Assembly (NCBI RefSeq): GCF_002803065.1
Contig: NZ_NNBL01000002.1
Location: 1 to 64,000 of the forward strand
Direction: 5' to 3'
DNA length: 64,000 nucleotides
Origin: Streptomyces sp. CB01635
Lineage (GTDB): Bacteria > Actinomycetota > Actinomycetes > Streptomycetales > Streptomycetaceae
Shown here: piece by piece, positions 42,196-51,920 of the stretch
How the letters are laid out: every line of letters starts with the position of its first letter
Position numbering within the stretch: the stretch's first letter is position 1
Program-made: the position numbers and the translations under genes
The notes under the pieces: generated by a model
Databases searched by the model: none
What the model saw: only the letters and a program-made list of their open reading frames with translations
What the model was told of the DNA's origin: nothing

Positions 42196-44094
42196 GTGGC
42201 AGGCAGGATCAATGACGAGGACGTGAAGGCGGTCCGGGACGCGGTCCCGATCGACGCCGTGGTGTCCGAGTACCTGCAACTGCGCAACGCGGGCGGCGGG
42301 AACCTCAAGGGCCTGTGCCCCTTCCACGACGAGAAGTCGCCGTCCTTCCAGGTCAGCCCGAGCAAGGGCTTCTTCCACTGCTTCGGCTGCCAGGAGGGCG
42401 GCGACACCATCACGTTCGTGATGAAGGTCGACCACCTCTCCTTCTCCGAGGCCGTGGAGCGCCTCGCCGGCCAGGCGGGCATCACCTTGCGGTACGAGGA
42501 GGGCGGCTACAACCCGTCGCACCAGCGCGGTGAGCGCATCCGCCTGGTCGAGGCGCACAAGGCGGCCGCCCAGTTCTACATGGACCAGCTGGAGAGCGCC
42601 GAGGCGGAGATCGGCCGTAAGTTCCTCGCCGAGCGCGGCTTCGACCAGGCCGCCGCCGCGCACTTCGGCGTCGGCTACAGCCCGGCCGGCTGGGACCACC
42701 TCACGCGCTTCCTGCGCGGCAAGGGGTTCACCGACAAGGAGCTCATCACCTCCGGGATCGCGCAGGAGGGCCGCCGCGGCCCCATCGACCGCTTCCGCGG
42801 CCGCCTGATGTGGCCCATCCGCGACATCGGCGGCGAGGTCGTCGGCTTCGGCGCCCGCCGCCTGCGCGACGACGACAACGGTCCGAAGTACCTGAACACG
42901 CCCGAGACGCCGATCTACAAGAAGTCCCAGGTGCTCTACGGCATCGACCTCGCGAAGAAGGACATCGCCAAGTCGAGCCGCGCGGTCGTCGTCGAGGGGT
43001 ACACGGACGTGATGGCCTGCCATCTCGCCGGCATCACCACCGCCATCGCGACCTGCGGCACGGCCTTCGGCGGCGACCACATCAAGATCCTGCGCCGCCT
43101 CCTCATGGACAACGGGAGCGCCCGTGTGATCTTCACCTTCGACGGCGACTCGGCGGGCCAGAAGGCCGCCCTGCGCGCCTTCGAGGACGACCAGAAGTTC
43201 GCCGCCGAGACGTACATCGCCGTGGCCCCCGACGGCATGGACCCCTGCGACCTGCGCCTGGCCAAGGGCGACGAGGCGGTCGCCGACCTCGTCGAACCCC
43301 GCACCCCGCTCTTCGAGTTCGCCCTGCGCCACATCGTCTCCCGGTACGACCTGGAGACCCCCGCCGGCCGCGCCTCCGCGCTGGACGAGGCCGCCCCCGT
43401 CGTCGCCCGCATCAAGAACAGCGGCGCGCAGCACGAGGTAGCCGTCCAGCTCGCCGGCATGCTCGGCATCCTCGACACGCAGTTCGTCGTCAAGCGCGTC
43501 TCGCAGCTCGCCCGCTGGGCCCGCGACCGCGGTGGCCGCGGCCCCGCCCCGGCCCGCCCGCAGCAGTCCTACGAGGCCGCGGCGACGCGCGCCTCCGCCG
43601 CCGGCCCCGCCCTCACCCTGCGCAACCCCGTGTACGCCACCGAGCGCGAGCTGCTCAAACTGGCCCTCCAGCGGCCCGAGTTGGTCTCCCCGGCCTTCGA
43701 CGCGTACGGCGTGGACGAGTTCACCGCCGCCCCGTACGCCGCGGTGCGCGAGGCGATCATCGAGGCGGGCGGCGCCGACCTCGGCACGCAGGACCCGCAG
43801 GCGTATCTCGTACGCGTCCGGGAGGTGGCGCCCGACGACGCGGTGCGCGCCATGGTCACCGAGCTCGCCGTCGAGGCGATCCTGCGCAGATCCGTCGACG
43901 AGGTGTACGCGGGCCAGCAGCTCGTCGCCGTGCGCCGCCGCGCCGTCGACCGGCGCATCCGCGACGTACAGGGCTCCCTGACCCGCCTGGGCACGCACGG
44001 CGACCCGGCGCGCCTGTCCGCCGTCCAGGAGGAGCTGATGGTCCTCCAGCGCTACGACAGGGCACTGCAGGACCTCGGCGCGCAGGCGCTCTGA
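42196..44094 (+). CDS. dnaG: DNA primase
   Basis: The 632-residue enzyme makes RNA primers at the replication fork. The zinc-binding domain shows [11 protein letters not shown] followed by [10 protein letters not shown] (CHC2 type). The RNA polymerase core follows with the [11 protein letters not shown] segment and a TOPRIM subdomain carrying [11 protein letters not shown] and [13 protein letters not shown] (catalytic acidic residues). The helical C-terminal domain from about residue 470 would contact the DnaB helicase. The GTG start has a -10-like TAGAAT six bases upstream and no ribosome-binding site, so the mRNA is probably leaderless. Confidence 0.97.
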   Translation: MAGRINDEDVKAVRDAVPIDAVVSEYLQLRNAGGGNLKGLCPFHDEKSPSFQVSPSKGFFHCFGCQEGGDTITFVMKVDHLSFSEAVERLAGQAGITLRYEEGGYNPSHQRGERIRLVEAHKAAAQFYMDQLESAEAEIGRKFLAERGFDQAAAAHFGVGYSPAGWDHLTRFLRGKGFTDKELITSGIAQEGRRGPIDRFRGRLMWPIRDIGGEVVGFGARRLRDDDNGPKYLNTPETPIYKKSQVLYGIDLAKKDIAKSSRAVVVEGYTDVMACHLAGITTAIATCGTAFGGDHIKILRRLLMDNGSARVIFTFDGDSAGQKAALRAFEDDQKFAAETYIAVAPDGMDPCDLRLAKGDEAVADLVEPRTPLFEFALRHIVSRYDLETPAGRASALDEAAPVVARIKNSGAQHEVAVQLAGMLGILDTQFVVKRVSQLARWARDRGGRGPAPARPQQSYEAAATRASAAGPALTLRNPVYATERELLKLALQRPELVSPAFDAYGVDEFTAAPYAAVREAIIEAGGADLGTQDPQAYLVRVREVAPDDAVRAMVTELAVEAILRRSVDEVYAGQQLVAVRRRAVDRRIRDVQGSLTRLGTHGDPARLSAVQEELMVLQRYDRALQDLGAQAL

Positions 44095-44419
44095 CCGCTG
44101 CGCCCCGCGGGCCCGTGACGAGGGTCCGCCCGGCCGGTTTCGGTCCGCCCGGCAGGGGCAGGCGTCGTGCACGGTAACCGGGCGGTCACGCACCGGACTC
44201 AAAAAGTCACCGCACGCCCCTCGTGGCAGCGTTGTGTCGTACAGCACACTGGGTCCGGTGCCTGAGTCCTCGGAGCGCGGCCGGAACCCCGACAACGGGT
44301 CCGACACCCCCGCGGTTCCGCCTATCGCGTACGGGACGGACAGCGGTGTGGCCGCCGTCGCCGATCCCGGTGTACCCCTGCCGCACGCCTCAGCAGCGAT
44401 CACCTTGGAGGTCGCCCCC
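44095..44419. other. Leader region of the sigma factor gene
   Basis: The 325 bases between dnaG and the chosen sigma start contain no separate gene that I can support. The sigma frame itself is open from 44234, so part of this region could encode an N-terminal extension; the Shine-Dalgarno at 44406-44410 argues for the later start. No clear promoter could be assigned. Confidence 0.5.
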
Positions 44420-45661
44420 GTGCAGACCCAGACCCTCAGCCAGACCGGTGCCGCGCGTCAGAGCGCACAGGGCGCCCCCGCGCCGGACACGGACGGAGAG
44501 GCACTCCCGGCCGTCCCCCAGCAGAGGGGGCCGGAGAACCACCCGGACTCCGACCCGCCCGACGATCCCGCCGACGCCCCTCTGACGTCCGGCGCCGCCG
44601 AACTGCCGGAACCGGAGCCAGAGCCAGGGCCCGAGTCGGAGACGGAGCCGCGGGAGGCCGGGCCCCGCCCGCCCGTCGCCCTCCTCCTCGACACCGTGGA
44701 AGCCGAGACTCCCGAGCCCCCTGCCTCCCGCAGCCGCACCGACACCGGCGGCCCGTCCTCGGACCTGTTCCGCCAGTACCTGCGCGAGATCGGACGGATC
44801 CCGCTGCTCACGGCCGCGGAGGAGGTCGACCTGGCCCGCAAGGTCGAGGCCGGACTCTTCGCCGAGGAGAAGCTGACGGGCACCCCCGACCCCGACTCCC
44901 AGCTCGCCATCGACCTCGACAAACTCGTCGTCATGGGCCGGATGGCGAAGCGCCGCCTCATCGAGGCCAACCTCCGCCTGGTCGTCTCGGTCGCCAAGCG
45001 CTACGTGGGCCGCGGCCTGACCATGCTGGACCTGGTCCAGGAGGGAAACCTCGGCCTGATCAGGGCGGTCGAGAAGTTCGACTACGCCCGCGGCTACAAG
45101 TTCTCGACGTACGCGACCTGGTGGATCCGGCAGGCCATGTCGCGGGCCCTCGCCGACCAGGCCCGCACGATCCGCGTCCCGGTGCACGTCGTCGAGCTGA
45201 TCAACCGGGTCGTCCGCGTCCAGCGCCGCATGCTCCAGGAACGCGGCTACGAACCCACCCCGGAAGAGGTCGCCGCCCACCTCGAACTCGCGCCCGAGCG
45301 GGTCAGCGAAGTCCTGCGCCTGGCCCAGGAACCGGTGTCGCTGCACGCGCCGGTGGGCGAGGAGGACGATGTCGCGCTGGGCGACCTGATCGAGGACGGC
45401 GACGCGACGTCCCCCGTCGAATCGGCCGCGTTCCTCCTCCTGCGCCAACACCTGGAGGCGGTCCTCTCGACCCTCGGCGAACGCGAACGCAAGGTGGTCC
45501 AGCTCCGCTACGGCCTGGCGGACGGCCGCCCTCGCACGCTGGAGGAGATCGGCCGCATCTTCGGGGTGACCCGCGAACGCATCCGCCAGATCGAGTCCAA
45601 GACCCTCAACAAGCTGCGCGACCACGCGTTCGCCGACCAACTGCGTGGCTATCTGGACTGA
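44420..45661 (+). CDS. hrdA: RNA polymerase principal-type sigma factor (HrdA-like)
   Basis: The 413-residue sigma-70 family protein has region 1.2 ([30 protein letters not shown]), region 2 with [50 protein letters not shown], region 3, and region 4 ending [18 protein letters not shown]. The sequence before residue 115 is acidic and Pro-rich. I use the GTG at 44420 because GGAGG is seven to nine bases upstream; the frame is open to 44234. Gene order beside dnaG matches HrdA in S. coelicolor (SCO2465, from memory). It is a non-essential paralogue of HrdB. The exact paralogue name is inferred. Confidence 0.85.
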   Translation: MQTQTLSQTGAARQSAQGAPAPDTDGEALPAVPQQRGPENHPDSDPPDDPADAPLTSGAAELPEPEPEPGPESETEPREAGPRPPVALLLDTVEAETPEPPASRSRTDTGGPSSDLFRQYLREIGRIPLLTAAEEVDLARKVEAGLFAEEKLTGTPDPDSQLAIDLDKLVVMGRMAKRRLIEANLRLVVSVAKRYVGRGLTMLDLVQEGNLGLIRAVEKFDYARGYKFSTYATWWIRQAMSRALADQARTIRVPVHVVELINRVVRVQRRMLQERGYEPTPEEVAAHLELAPERVSEVLRLAQEPVSLHAPVGEEDDVALGDLIEDGDATSPVESAAFLLLRQHLEAVLSTLGERERKVVQLRYGLADGRPRTLEEIGRIFGVTRERIRQIESKTLNKLRDHAFADQLRGYLD

Positions 45662-45662
45662 T

Positions 45663-45795
45663 GGTGGCGCGGGGCTGTGACATGTGCGGCTCCGCCGCGT
45701 GGGCGCGCTCAACCCCCACGACCCGCACAGAGAACCATCAGGGGCGCGGGGAACTGCGCAAACAAGCCACGAACGACCCGCACGCAGAACCCCGC
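45663..45795. repeat. Dispersed Streptomyces intergenic repeat (GCGCGGGGCTGTGACATGTG type)
   Basis: The segment after the sigma stop contains GCGCGGGGCTGTGACATGTG, CGGCTCCGCCGCGTGGGCGC, then AACCCCCACGACCCGCA and a second block, GGGGCGCGGGGAACTGCGC. I recall this combination from many Streptomyces intergenic regions. It lies between convergent genes, where it may also help end transcription. Confidence 0.65.
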
Positions 45796-45810
45796 CGCCC
45801 CATGACGCGC

Positions 45811-47739
45811 CTAGTCCACCTCGGCAACGGCCTGCGCGAACTGCGCGTTGTACAGCCGCTCATACGCCCCACCGGCAGCGCGCAGCGCCTCGTGCGTGCC
45901 CTGCTCCACGATGTCCCCGTTCTCCATCACCAGGATGGTGTCGGCATCGCGGATCGTGGACAGCCGGTGGGCGATGACAAAGCTGGTCCGCCCGTGCGCG
46001 AGCCGCGCCATCGCCGTCTGGATGAGCACCTCGGTACGGGTGTCGACCGAGCTCGTCGCCTCGTCGAGGACGAGTATCACCGGGTCCGAAAGGAACGCGC
46101 GCGCGATGGTGATGAGCTGCTTCTCACCGGCGCTGACGCCCGCCCCCTCATCGTCGATCACGGTGTCGTAGCCCTCGGGCAGCGTCCGGATGAACCGGTC
46201 CGCGTGGGCGGCCCGTGCCGCCTCCTCTATCTGCTCCCGCGTGACGTCCTTGGTGGCGCCGTACGCGATGTTGTCCGCGATCGTGCCGCCGAACAGCCAC
46301 GTGTCCTGGAGCACCATGCCGATCCCGGAACGGAGTTCGTCGCGCGACATCTTCGCCACGTCGACCCCGTCGAGGGTGATGCGCCCGCCGGTCACCTCGT
46401 AGAAGCGGAGCAGCAGGTTGACCAGCGTCGTCTTGCCGGCGCCCGTCGGGCCCACGATGGCGACGGTGTGACCCGGCTCCACGGCGAGCGACAGGTCCTC
46501 GATGAGCGGCTTGTCCTGCTCGTAGCGGAACGACACGTTCTCGAACTCGACGAGCCCGCGCAGCAGATCGGGCTTCTCGCTCGGCACCGGGTCGGCCTCC
46601 TGCTCGTCCGCGTCGAGCAGTTCGAAGATCCGCTCGGCCGACGCGACGCCCGACTGCACCAGGTTCGCCATCGAGGCGACCTGCGTCAGCGGCATGGAGA
46701 ACTGCCGCGAGTACTGGATGAACGCCTGGACGTCACCGATCGACAGTGAACCCGAGGCGACCCGCAGGCCACCCACCACGGCGACGAGCACATAGTTCAG
46801 GTTCGACACGAAGAACATCAGCGGCTGCATCATCCCGCTGTTGAACTGCGCCTTGAACCCGGCCTCGTAGAGCGCGTCGTTCTGCTCGGCGAACGCCTTC
46901 GCCGACTCCTCCTGACGCCCGAACACCTTCACCAGGGTGTGGCCGGTGTACATCTCCTCGATGTGCGCGTTCAGCTTGCCGGTGGTCTTCCACTGCTGCA
47001 CGAACTGCGGCTGCGACCGCTTGCCGACCCGCGTCGCGATCAGGAACGACAGCGGCACCGTCACCAGCGCCACCAGCGCGAGCAGCGGCGAGATCCAGAA
47101 CATCATCACCAGCACGCCGATGATGGTGAGCAGCGAGTTGATGAGCTGGCCCATCGTCTGCTGGAGCGTCTGCCCGATGTTGTCGATGTCGTTCGTGGCG
47201 CGGCTGAGGACCTCACCGCGCTGCCGCTTGTCGAAGTACGACAGCGGAAGGCGCGACAGCTTCGCCTGGATGTCCTCGCGCATCCGGAAGACGGTCTTGT
47301 TGAGCGCCCGGTTCGACAGCCGCGTCGCCACGGCCATCAGGAGACCGGCCCCCAGGAACGTACAGAGGGCGAGTCCCAGCACGGAGCCCACGGCGTCGAA
47401 GTCGATGCCCTGGCCGGGCGTGAAGTCGATCCCGGAGAGCATGTCGGCGACCCCGGAGTCACCCTTGGCCCGCATCCCCGCGATGACCTGCGCCTTGCTG
47501 CTCCCGGACGGCATCTCACGCCCGATGATGCCCGCGAAGACCAGGTCGGTCGCCCGGCCCAGGATCTTCGGGCCCAGCACCGACAGGCCCACACTCAGGA
47601 CGACGCACGCGACCATCGCGAGCATCGTCGTCTTCTCGGGCCTGAACTGCCTGATGAGCCGCTTGCCCGAGCCCTTGAAGTCCATCGAACGCTGGTCGGG
47701 GCCGCCCCCGCCCATCATCCGCCCGCCTGGCCCCGCCAT
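45811..47739 (-). CDS. ABC exporter, fused membrane and ATP-binding subunit (MdlB/LmrCD-like)
   Basis: The 642-residue half-transporter has six membrane helices in the first 370 residues and an ATPase domain with Walker A GPTGAGKTTLVN, signature VSAGEKQLITIARA (VSAGE, a variant of the usual LSGGQ) and Walker B VILVLDEATSSVD, then a H-loop His in VIAHRLSTIRDADT. The non-consensus signature fits a heterodimeric exporter with one degenerate site; its partner is the adjacent gene, whose stop overlaps this start by one base (TGATG). Substrates are likely lipids or drugs. An N-terminal Gly-rich extension precedes the first helix. Confidence 0.9.
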   Translation of the reverse strand: MAGPGGRMMGGGGPDQRSMDFKGSGKRLIRQFRPEKTTMLAMVACVVLSVGLSVLGPKILGRATDLVFAGIIGREMPSGSSKAQVIAGMRAKGDSGVADMLSGIDFTPGQGIDFDAVGSVLGLALCTFLGAGLLMAVATRLSNRALNKTVFRMREDIQAKLSRLPLSYFDKRQRGEVLSRATNDIDNIGQTLQQTMGQLINSLLTIIGVLVMMFWISPLLALVALVTVPLSFLIATRVGKRSQPQFVQQWKTTGKLNAHIEEMYTGHTLVKVFGRQEESAKAFAEQNDALYEAGFKAQFNSGMMQPLMFFVSNLNYVLVAVVGGLRVASGSLSIGDVQAFIQYSRQFSMPLTQVASMANLVQSGVASAERIFELLDADEQEADPVPSEKPDLLRGLVEFENVSFRYEQDKPLIEDLSLAVEPGHTVAIVGPTGAGKTTLVNLLLRFYEVTGGRITLDGVDVAKMSRDELRSGIGMVLQDTWLFGGTIADNIAYGATKDVTREQIEEAARAAHADRFIRTLPEGYDTVIDDEGAGVSAGEKQLITIARAFLSDPVILVLDEATSSVDTRTEVLIQTAMARLAHGRTSFVIAHRLSTIRDADTILVMENGDIVEQGTHEALRAAGGAYERLYNAQFAQAVAEVD

Positions 47740-49538
47740 CAGGCCGCCTCCGCTTCCGTCAGCTGGGAGAGAACGATCTCCCGGTACGTCTCATTGCCGG
47801 CCATCAGCTCGTGATGGGTGCCGGTGCCCACGACATGGCCCTCGTCGAGGACCACGATGCGGTCCGCGTCGCGGATGGTGGAGACCCGCTGGGCCACGAT
47901 CACCACGGTCGCCTCGGCGGTCTCGTGCCCCAGCGCGGCCCGCAGCGCGGCGTCCGTCGCGTAGTCGAGCGCGGAGAACGAGTCGTCGAAGAGATAGATC
48001 TCGGGCCGCTGTACCAGCGTCCGCGCGATCGCGAGCCGCTGGCGCTGACCGCCGGACACATTGGTGCCGCCCTGCGCGATCGGGGAGTCGAGCCCGTTCT
48101 CCAGCTTCTTCACGAAGTCCTTGGCCTGCGCCACCTCCAGGGCGTGCCACAGGTCCTCGTCACTCGCGTCCGGATTGCCGTACCGCAGATTCGTCGCGAC
48201 GGTCCCCGCGAAGAGGTACGGCTTCTGCGGCACGAGCCCGACGGTCCTGGCGAGGAGCGCCGGCTCGATGGTGCGCACGTCGACGCCGTCCACCAGGACC
48301 TCGCCGTCGGTCGCGTCGAACAGCCGCGGCACCAGGCCGAGGAGGGTGGACTTGCCGCTGCCGGTCGAGCCGATGACGGCGGTCGTCTCACCGGGGCGCG
48401 CGGTGACCTGGATGGCCTTGAGCACGGGCTCCTCGGCACCCGGGTAGCGGAAGCCCGCGTCCCGGATCTCCAGATGACCGTGGCGGCGCAGCTCCCGCAC
48501 CGGCGCGGACGGCGGCACGACGCTGGACTCGGTGGAGAGGATCTCCTGGATGCGCTCGGCACAGACCTCGGCGCGCGGCACCATCATGAACATGAAGGTG
48601 GCCATCATGACGCTCATCACGATCTGCATCAGATAGGCGAGGAACGCGGTGAGCGCGCCGATCTGCATGCCGCCGCTGTCGATGCGGTGCGCGCCGAACC
48701 AGACGACGGCGATCGACGAAATGTTCACCACGGTCATGACGATCGGGAACATCAGCGCGAGGAGCTTGCCGGTACCGAGGGAGACCGCGGTCAGATCGGC
48801 GTTGGCCTCGCGGAAGCGCTCCTTCTCGTAGTCGTCGCGTACGAAGGCGCGGATGACGCGGTTACCGGTGATCTGCTCGCGCAGCACCCGGTTCACCGTG
48901 TCGAGCCGCACCTGCATGGTGCGGAACAGCGGGCGCAGGCGGCGCACGATCAGGCTGACGCTGATTCCGAGGACCGGGACCACGGCGAGCAGCACGCCGG
49001 ACAGGGGCACGTCCTGGCCCAGCGCCATGACGATGCCGCCGACGCACATGATCGGCGCCGACACCATCAGCGTGAACGTCATGAGCGTGAGCATCTGGAC
49101 CTGCTGCACGTCGTTCGTCGTGCGGGTGATCAGGGACGGCGCCCCGAACTGGCCCATCTCGCGTGCCGAGAAGGACTGCACGCGGTCGAACACGGAGGCC
49201 CGGACGTCCCGTCCGAGCGCGGACGCGGTGCGGGCGCCGTAGTACACGGCGCCGATGTTGCAGACCATCTGGACCACGGTGATCGCGATCATGATGGCCC
49301 CGAAGGCCAGGATGTAGCCCGTGTCCCCCTTCACGACACCGTTGTCAATGATGTCCGCGTTGAGGGTGGGCAGGTAGAGCGAGGCGCAGGTCTGCAGAAA
49401 CTGCAGCAGCACCAGCACGCCGATGGGTTTCTTGTACGGACTGAGGTACGTCCGAAGGAGTCGTATGAGCACGCTCGGTCTCTCGAAGTCGGCCGACATG
49501 ACGGGGGTCAGTGATGCACGACCCCCATCGTCCGACAC
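47739..49538 (-). CDS. ABC exporter, fused membrane and ATP-binding subunit (MdlA-like)
   Basis: The 599-residue partner has six membrane helices and an ATPase with Walker A GSTGSGKSTLLG, the canonical-type signature NVSGGQRQRLAIARTL and Walker B YLFDDSFSALD, where the catalytic Glu is Asp-Ser (DDS), the usual sign of a degenerate half in heterodimeric exporters. Start choice is uncertain: GTG at 49538 or ATG at 49499, the latter following a hairpin (GGGGGTC 49503-49509 / GACCCCC 49520-49526) that could hide or replace a ribosome-binding site. It is the first gene of a two-gene operon. Confidence 0.9.
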   Translation of the reverse strand: MSDDGGRASLTPVMSADFERPSVLIRLLRTYLSPYKKPIGVLVLLQFLQTCASLYLPTLNADIIDNGVVKGDTGYILAFGAIMIAITVVQMVCNIGAVYYGARTASALGRDVRASVFDRVQSFSAREMGQFGAPSLITRTTNDVQQVQMLTLMTFTLMVSAPIMCVGGIVMALGQDVPLSGVLLAVVPVLGISVSLIVRRLRPLFRTMQVRLDTVNRVLREQITGNRVIRAFVRDDYEKERFREANADLTAVSLGTGKLLALMFPIVMTVVNISSIAVVWFGAHRIDSGGMQIGALTAFLAYLMQIVMSVMMATFMFMMVPRAEVCAERIQEILSTESSVVPPSAPVRELRRHGHLEIRDAGFRYPGAEEPVLKAIQVTARPGETTAVIGSTGSGKSTLLGLVPRLFDATDGEVLVDGVDVRTIEPALLARTVGLVPQKPYLFAGTVATNLRYGNPDASDEDLWHALEVAQAKDFVKKLENGLDSPIAQGGTNVSGGQRQRLAIARTLVQRPEIYLFDDSFSALDYATDAALRAALGHETAEATVVIVAQRVSTIRDADRIVVLDEGHVVGTGTHHELMAGNETYREIVLSQLTEAEAA

Positions 49539-49609
49539 TCCACCCGCGTTACCTCAACCGATTTAGCCAAGTCCGCGCCAAGAAACCCACGTGGAGCGGG
49601 ACGAAACGC

Positions 49610-51049
49610 TCATGCCCCCACGGAATCGAAGGCTCCGGGGTGCGTCTGCTCCCGTACGGCGGTGAACTGCTGGCGCACCGCCTGCCCGACGGGCAGTTCC
49701 TCGCCCGGCTCCAGAACCTGCGCGGCCGCGCCCTGCCACTGCGGCAGCTGACCGCTCAGCGCCCACGCCGCCTGCCGCGCCGCACCGAGCGCCGCGTAGT
49801 CCGCGGGCTGCGGCACCACGACCTGCGTCCCGAACAGCATCGGCGCCGCCGCCTGCACCGCCGGCAGCTCGGCCGCCGCTCCGAGCAGGAACACCCGCCG
49901 CACCCCGACCCCACGCGCCCGCAGTACGTCCATGGCGTCCCCGAGCCCGCACAGCATGCCCTCGAACGCGGCCCGCGCGAGATGCTCCGGCTTCATCGAC
50001 TCCCGCCGCAGCCCGCTCAGGGTGCCCGCGGTGTGCGGCAGACTCGGTGTCTTCTCGCCCTCCAGATACGGCAGCATGACCAGCCCGTGCGAACCGGGGG
50101 TCGACTTCATCGCCAGGTCGGACAGCTCCTCGATCCCGGAGAGCCCGAGCATGTCGGCCGTACCGCGCAGGGTCCGCACCGCATTGAGCGTATGGACGAC
50201 GGGCAGATGCATGCCGGTCGCGTCGGCGAGCGAGGTGATCGTCCCGGACGGATCGACGAGTGCCTCGTGGTGCACCGCCATGACCGACCCCGAGGCGCCG
50301 AGTGACACCACGGCGTCGCCCTGCCGCACCCCGAGCCCGAACGCCGCGGCCATCGTCTCGCCCGTACCGGCAGAGATGATCAGCCCCTCCGGAGTGGTGC
50401 CCGCCGCGTCCCCGGGGCCGAGCACCTCCGGCAGCATCGCCTGGTGCCCGAGTGCCAGCTCGACCAGGTCAGGCCGGTACGAGCCGCTCGCCGCCGACCA
50501 GTAGCCGGTGCCCGAGGCGCCGCCCCGGTCGGTGGTCCGCCGCGAGGGCCGGCCGAGGAGCTGCCACACCAGCCAGTCGTGGGCCTGGAGCACGAGCGCG
50601 ACCCGCTGCGCGGCCTCCGGCTCGTGCTTCGCCAGCCACCGCAGCTTCGTCACCGGATGCGCGGCCTGCGGCACACACCCGACGGCCTGCGCCCACGCCT
50701 CGCGCCCGCCGAGCCGGTCGATGAGATCCGCGGCCGAGGCCTGCGTCCGCTTGTCGCCCCCTGGCATTGCGGGGCGCACGGTGTTGCCCTGCGCGTCCAG
50801 CGGCACCAGCGCGTTCTGCTGCGTGGAAACTCCGATGGCCTGCACGCCTTCGAGCAGCCCGCCGCCCGCGGCCTCGCCGAGTGAGAGGAGCCACGCCTGT
50901 GGATCGACATCGGCGGGACGGCCGCCGCCCTCGGCGGATTCGAGCGGGTGCGGGGCATAGCCCTGCTTGAGCACGGCACCGGAGTCCGCGTCACAGACCA
51001 CGATCCGAGTGAAATCGGGCGAACTGTCCAGCCCGGCGACTATCCCCAT
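49610..51049 (-). CDS. FGGY family carbohydrate kinase (xylulokinase-like)
   Basis: The 479-residue kinase has the FGGY layout: VAGLDSSPDFTRIVVCD (phosphate loop 1), IGVSTQQNALVPLD, and a C-terminal ATP-binding half with VSLGASGSVMAVH and FLLGAAAELPAVQAAAPML ahead of the FGTQVVVPQPADYAALGAARQA segment. The sequence is closest in appearance to xylulokinases. The start is the ATG at 51049 with CAGAAT six bases upstream and no ribosome-binding site, suggesting a leaderless transcript. It has no sugar isomerase or transporter beside it, so the substrate stays open. Confidence 0.88.
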   Translation of the reverse strand: MGIVAGLDSSPDFTRIVVCDADSGAVLKQGYAPHPLESAEGGGRPADVDPQAWLLSLGEAAGGGLLEGVQAIGVSTQQNALVPLDAQGNTVRPAMPGGDKRTQASAADLIDRLGGREAWAQAVGCVPQAAHPVTKLRWLAKHEPEAAQRVALVLQAHDWLVWQLLGRPSRRTTDRGGASGTGYWSAASGSYRPDLVELALGHQAMLPEVLGPGDAAGTTPEGLIISAGTGETMAAAFGLGVRQGDAVVSLGASGSVMAVHHEALVDPSGTITSLADATGMHLPVVHTLNAVRTLRGTADMLGLSGIEELSDLAMKSTPGSHGLVMLPYLEGEKTPSLPHTAGTLSGLRRESMKPEHLARAAFEGMLCGLGDAMDVLRARGVGVRRVFLLGAAAELPAVQAAAPMLFGTQVVVPQPADYAALGAARQAAWALSGQLPQWQGAAAQVLEPGEELPVGQAVRQQFTAVREQTHPGAFDSVGA

Positions 51050-51136
51050 GACTGAATTCTGCCGCACTCCGCGGCGGCCCCGTCCCGCGGGCCGGGGCCG
51101 GGGCCGAAGACCCGCTGAGCGGCGGGGCCGCGGGGC

Positions 51137-51445
51137 TCAGGTATTGCTGGTGCCCCAGTCGTCCTCGAAGCCGTCGCCGCCCTGGCCGCGCTCCCGCAGC
51201 GAGCGCACCCGGCCGGCCACCGAGTCGGGGACCCGGCTCTCGACCTTCACGCTCACCGAGTGCATGGCCTTGCCCGCGAAGTGACGCGTCTGCTGGGCCG
51301 CCGACTCCGCCGTGTTCCGGACGGCGGGGTTCTGCGCGAACCCGCGGGCGGACTTCTTCAGCTGCTCGTACCGCTCGCGTCCGGCCCGGGTCCCGAGCAC
51401 GTAACCCAGGGCCAGACCGGCGACGAATGTGAGCCGGTAGCGCAT
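51137..51445 (-). CDS. YtxH-like small membrane-associated protein
   Basis: The 102-residue protein begins with a short hydrophobic helix, RLTFVAGLALGYVLGTRAG, the glycine-patterned anchor of YtxH-type general stress proteins, followed by a charged amphipathic region (RERYEQLKKSARGFAQN) and an acidic C-terminus. The ATG at 51445 follows GGGAAGG; an alternative GTG lies three codons upstream. No pathway can be inferred. It is upstream of, and on the same strand as, the FGGY kinase gene. Confidence 0.78.
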   Translation of the reverse strand: MRYRLTFVAGLALGYVLGTRAGRERYEQLKKSARGFAQNPAVRNTAESAAQQTRHFAGKAMHSVSVKVESRVPDSVAGRVRSLRERGQGGDGFEDDWGTSNT

Positions 51446-51483
51446 GGCTGTCACCCTTCCCTTGTGATCACCGGGGGAACCGA

Positions 51484-51515
51484 TTGGCGGAGCACCCCCC
51501 TGCTTGCGCTAATGT
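51484..51515 (+). promoter_or_regulatory. Possible promoter of the tRNA-Asn pair
   Basis: TTGGCG (51484-51489) and the AT-rich GCTAATGTATG (from 51508) lie about 70 bases before the first tRNA. The spacing is close to vegetative consensus but the elements are weak. Confidence 0.35.
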
Positions 51516-51582
51516 ATGTGTCGCAGCGAGCGCACGCCCCCTGGCGAGTGCCCAGGTAGATGCGTTCGATGCAACGAGACAT

Positions 51583-51655
51583 TCCCCTGTAGCTCAATTG
51601 GCAGAGCAGCCGGCTGTTAACCGGCAGGTTACTGGTTCGAGTCCAGTCGGGGGAG
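51583..51655 (+). tRNA. tRNA-Asn (GTT), copy 1
   Basis: A 73-base cloverleaf with acceptor TCCCCTG/CGGGGGA, D-arm GCTCAATTGGCAGAGC, anticodon stem CCGGCT/ACCGG around the GTT anticodon, and T-arm CTGGTTCGAGTCCAG. CCA is not encoded (the next bases are CTC). The second copy follows after five bases. Confidence 0.96.
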
Positions 51656-51660
51656 CTCGA

Positions 51661-51733
51661 TCTCCTGTAGCTCAATTGGCAGAGCAGCCGGCTGTTAACC
51701 GGCAGGTTACTGGTTCGAGTCCAGTCGGGAGAG
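51661..51733 (+). tRNA. tRNA-Asn (GTT), copy 2
   Basis: Identical to copy 1 apart from one acceptor-stem base pair: the third pair is T-A rather than C-G (TCTCCTG/CGGGAGA). The change is compensatory on both strands of the stem, so both genes look functional. A strong terminator follows. Confidence 0.96.
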
Positions 51734-51739
51734 CTGACG

Positions 51740-51774
51740 GACAAGACCCCCGGGGAACCCCCGGGGGTCTTGTC
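51740..51774 (+). terminator. Terminator of the tRNA-Asn pair
   Basis: GACAAGACCCCCGGGG with GGGGGTCTTGTC forms a long stem (outer arms GACAAGACCCCC/GGGGGTCTTGTC, 12 bp) six bases after the second tRNA-Asn. Confidence 0.85.
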
Positions 51775-51920
51775 GTGTCGTCTTCTCCACCAGGTGGAAC
51801 CGTCTGCGGGCGCGGCGAGGTCCTCTACGTCGAGCAAGGCCGAGCATCCGGAGCAGGAGATCGTATGAGCGGCTATGCTGCGGCAGACGGCGCGCACACA
51901 TGTACGCGCCACGCCGTAAC

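Noticed and set aside
44234..44419. 62-codon N-terminal extension of the sigma factor
   Set aside because: The GTG at 44420 has a good Shine-Dalgarno (GGAGG) and the extension looks like low-complexity leader; not fully excluded.
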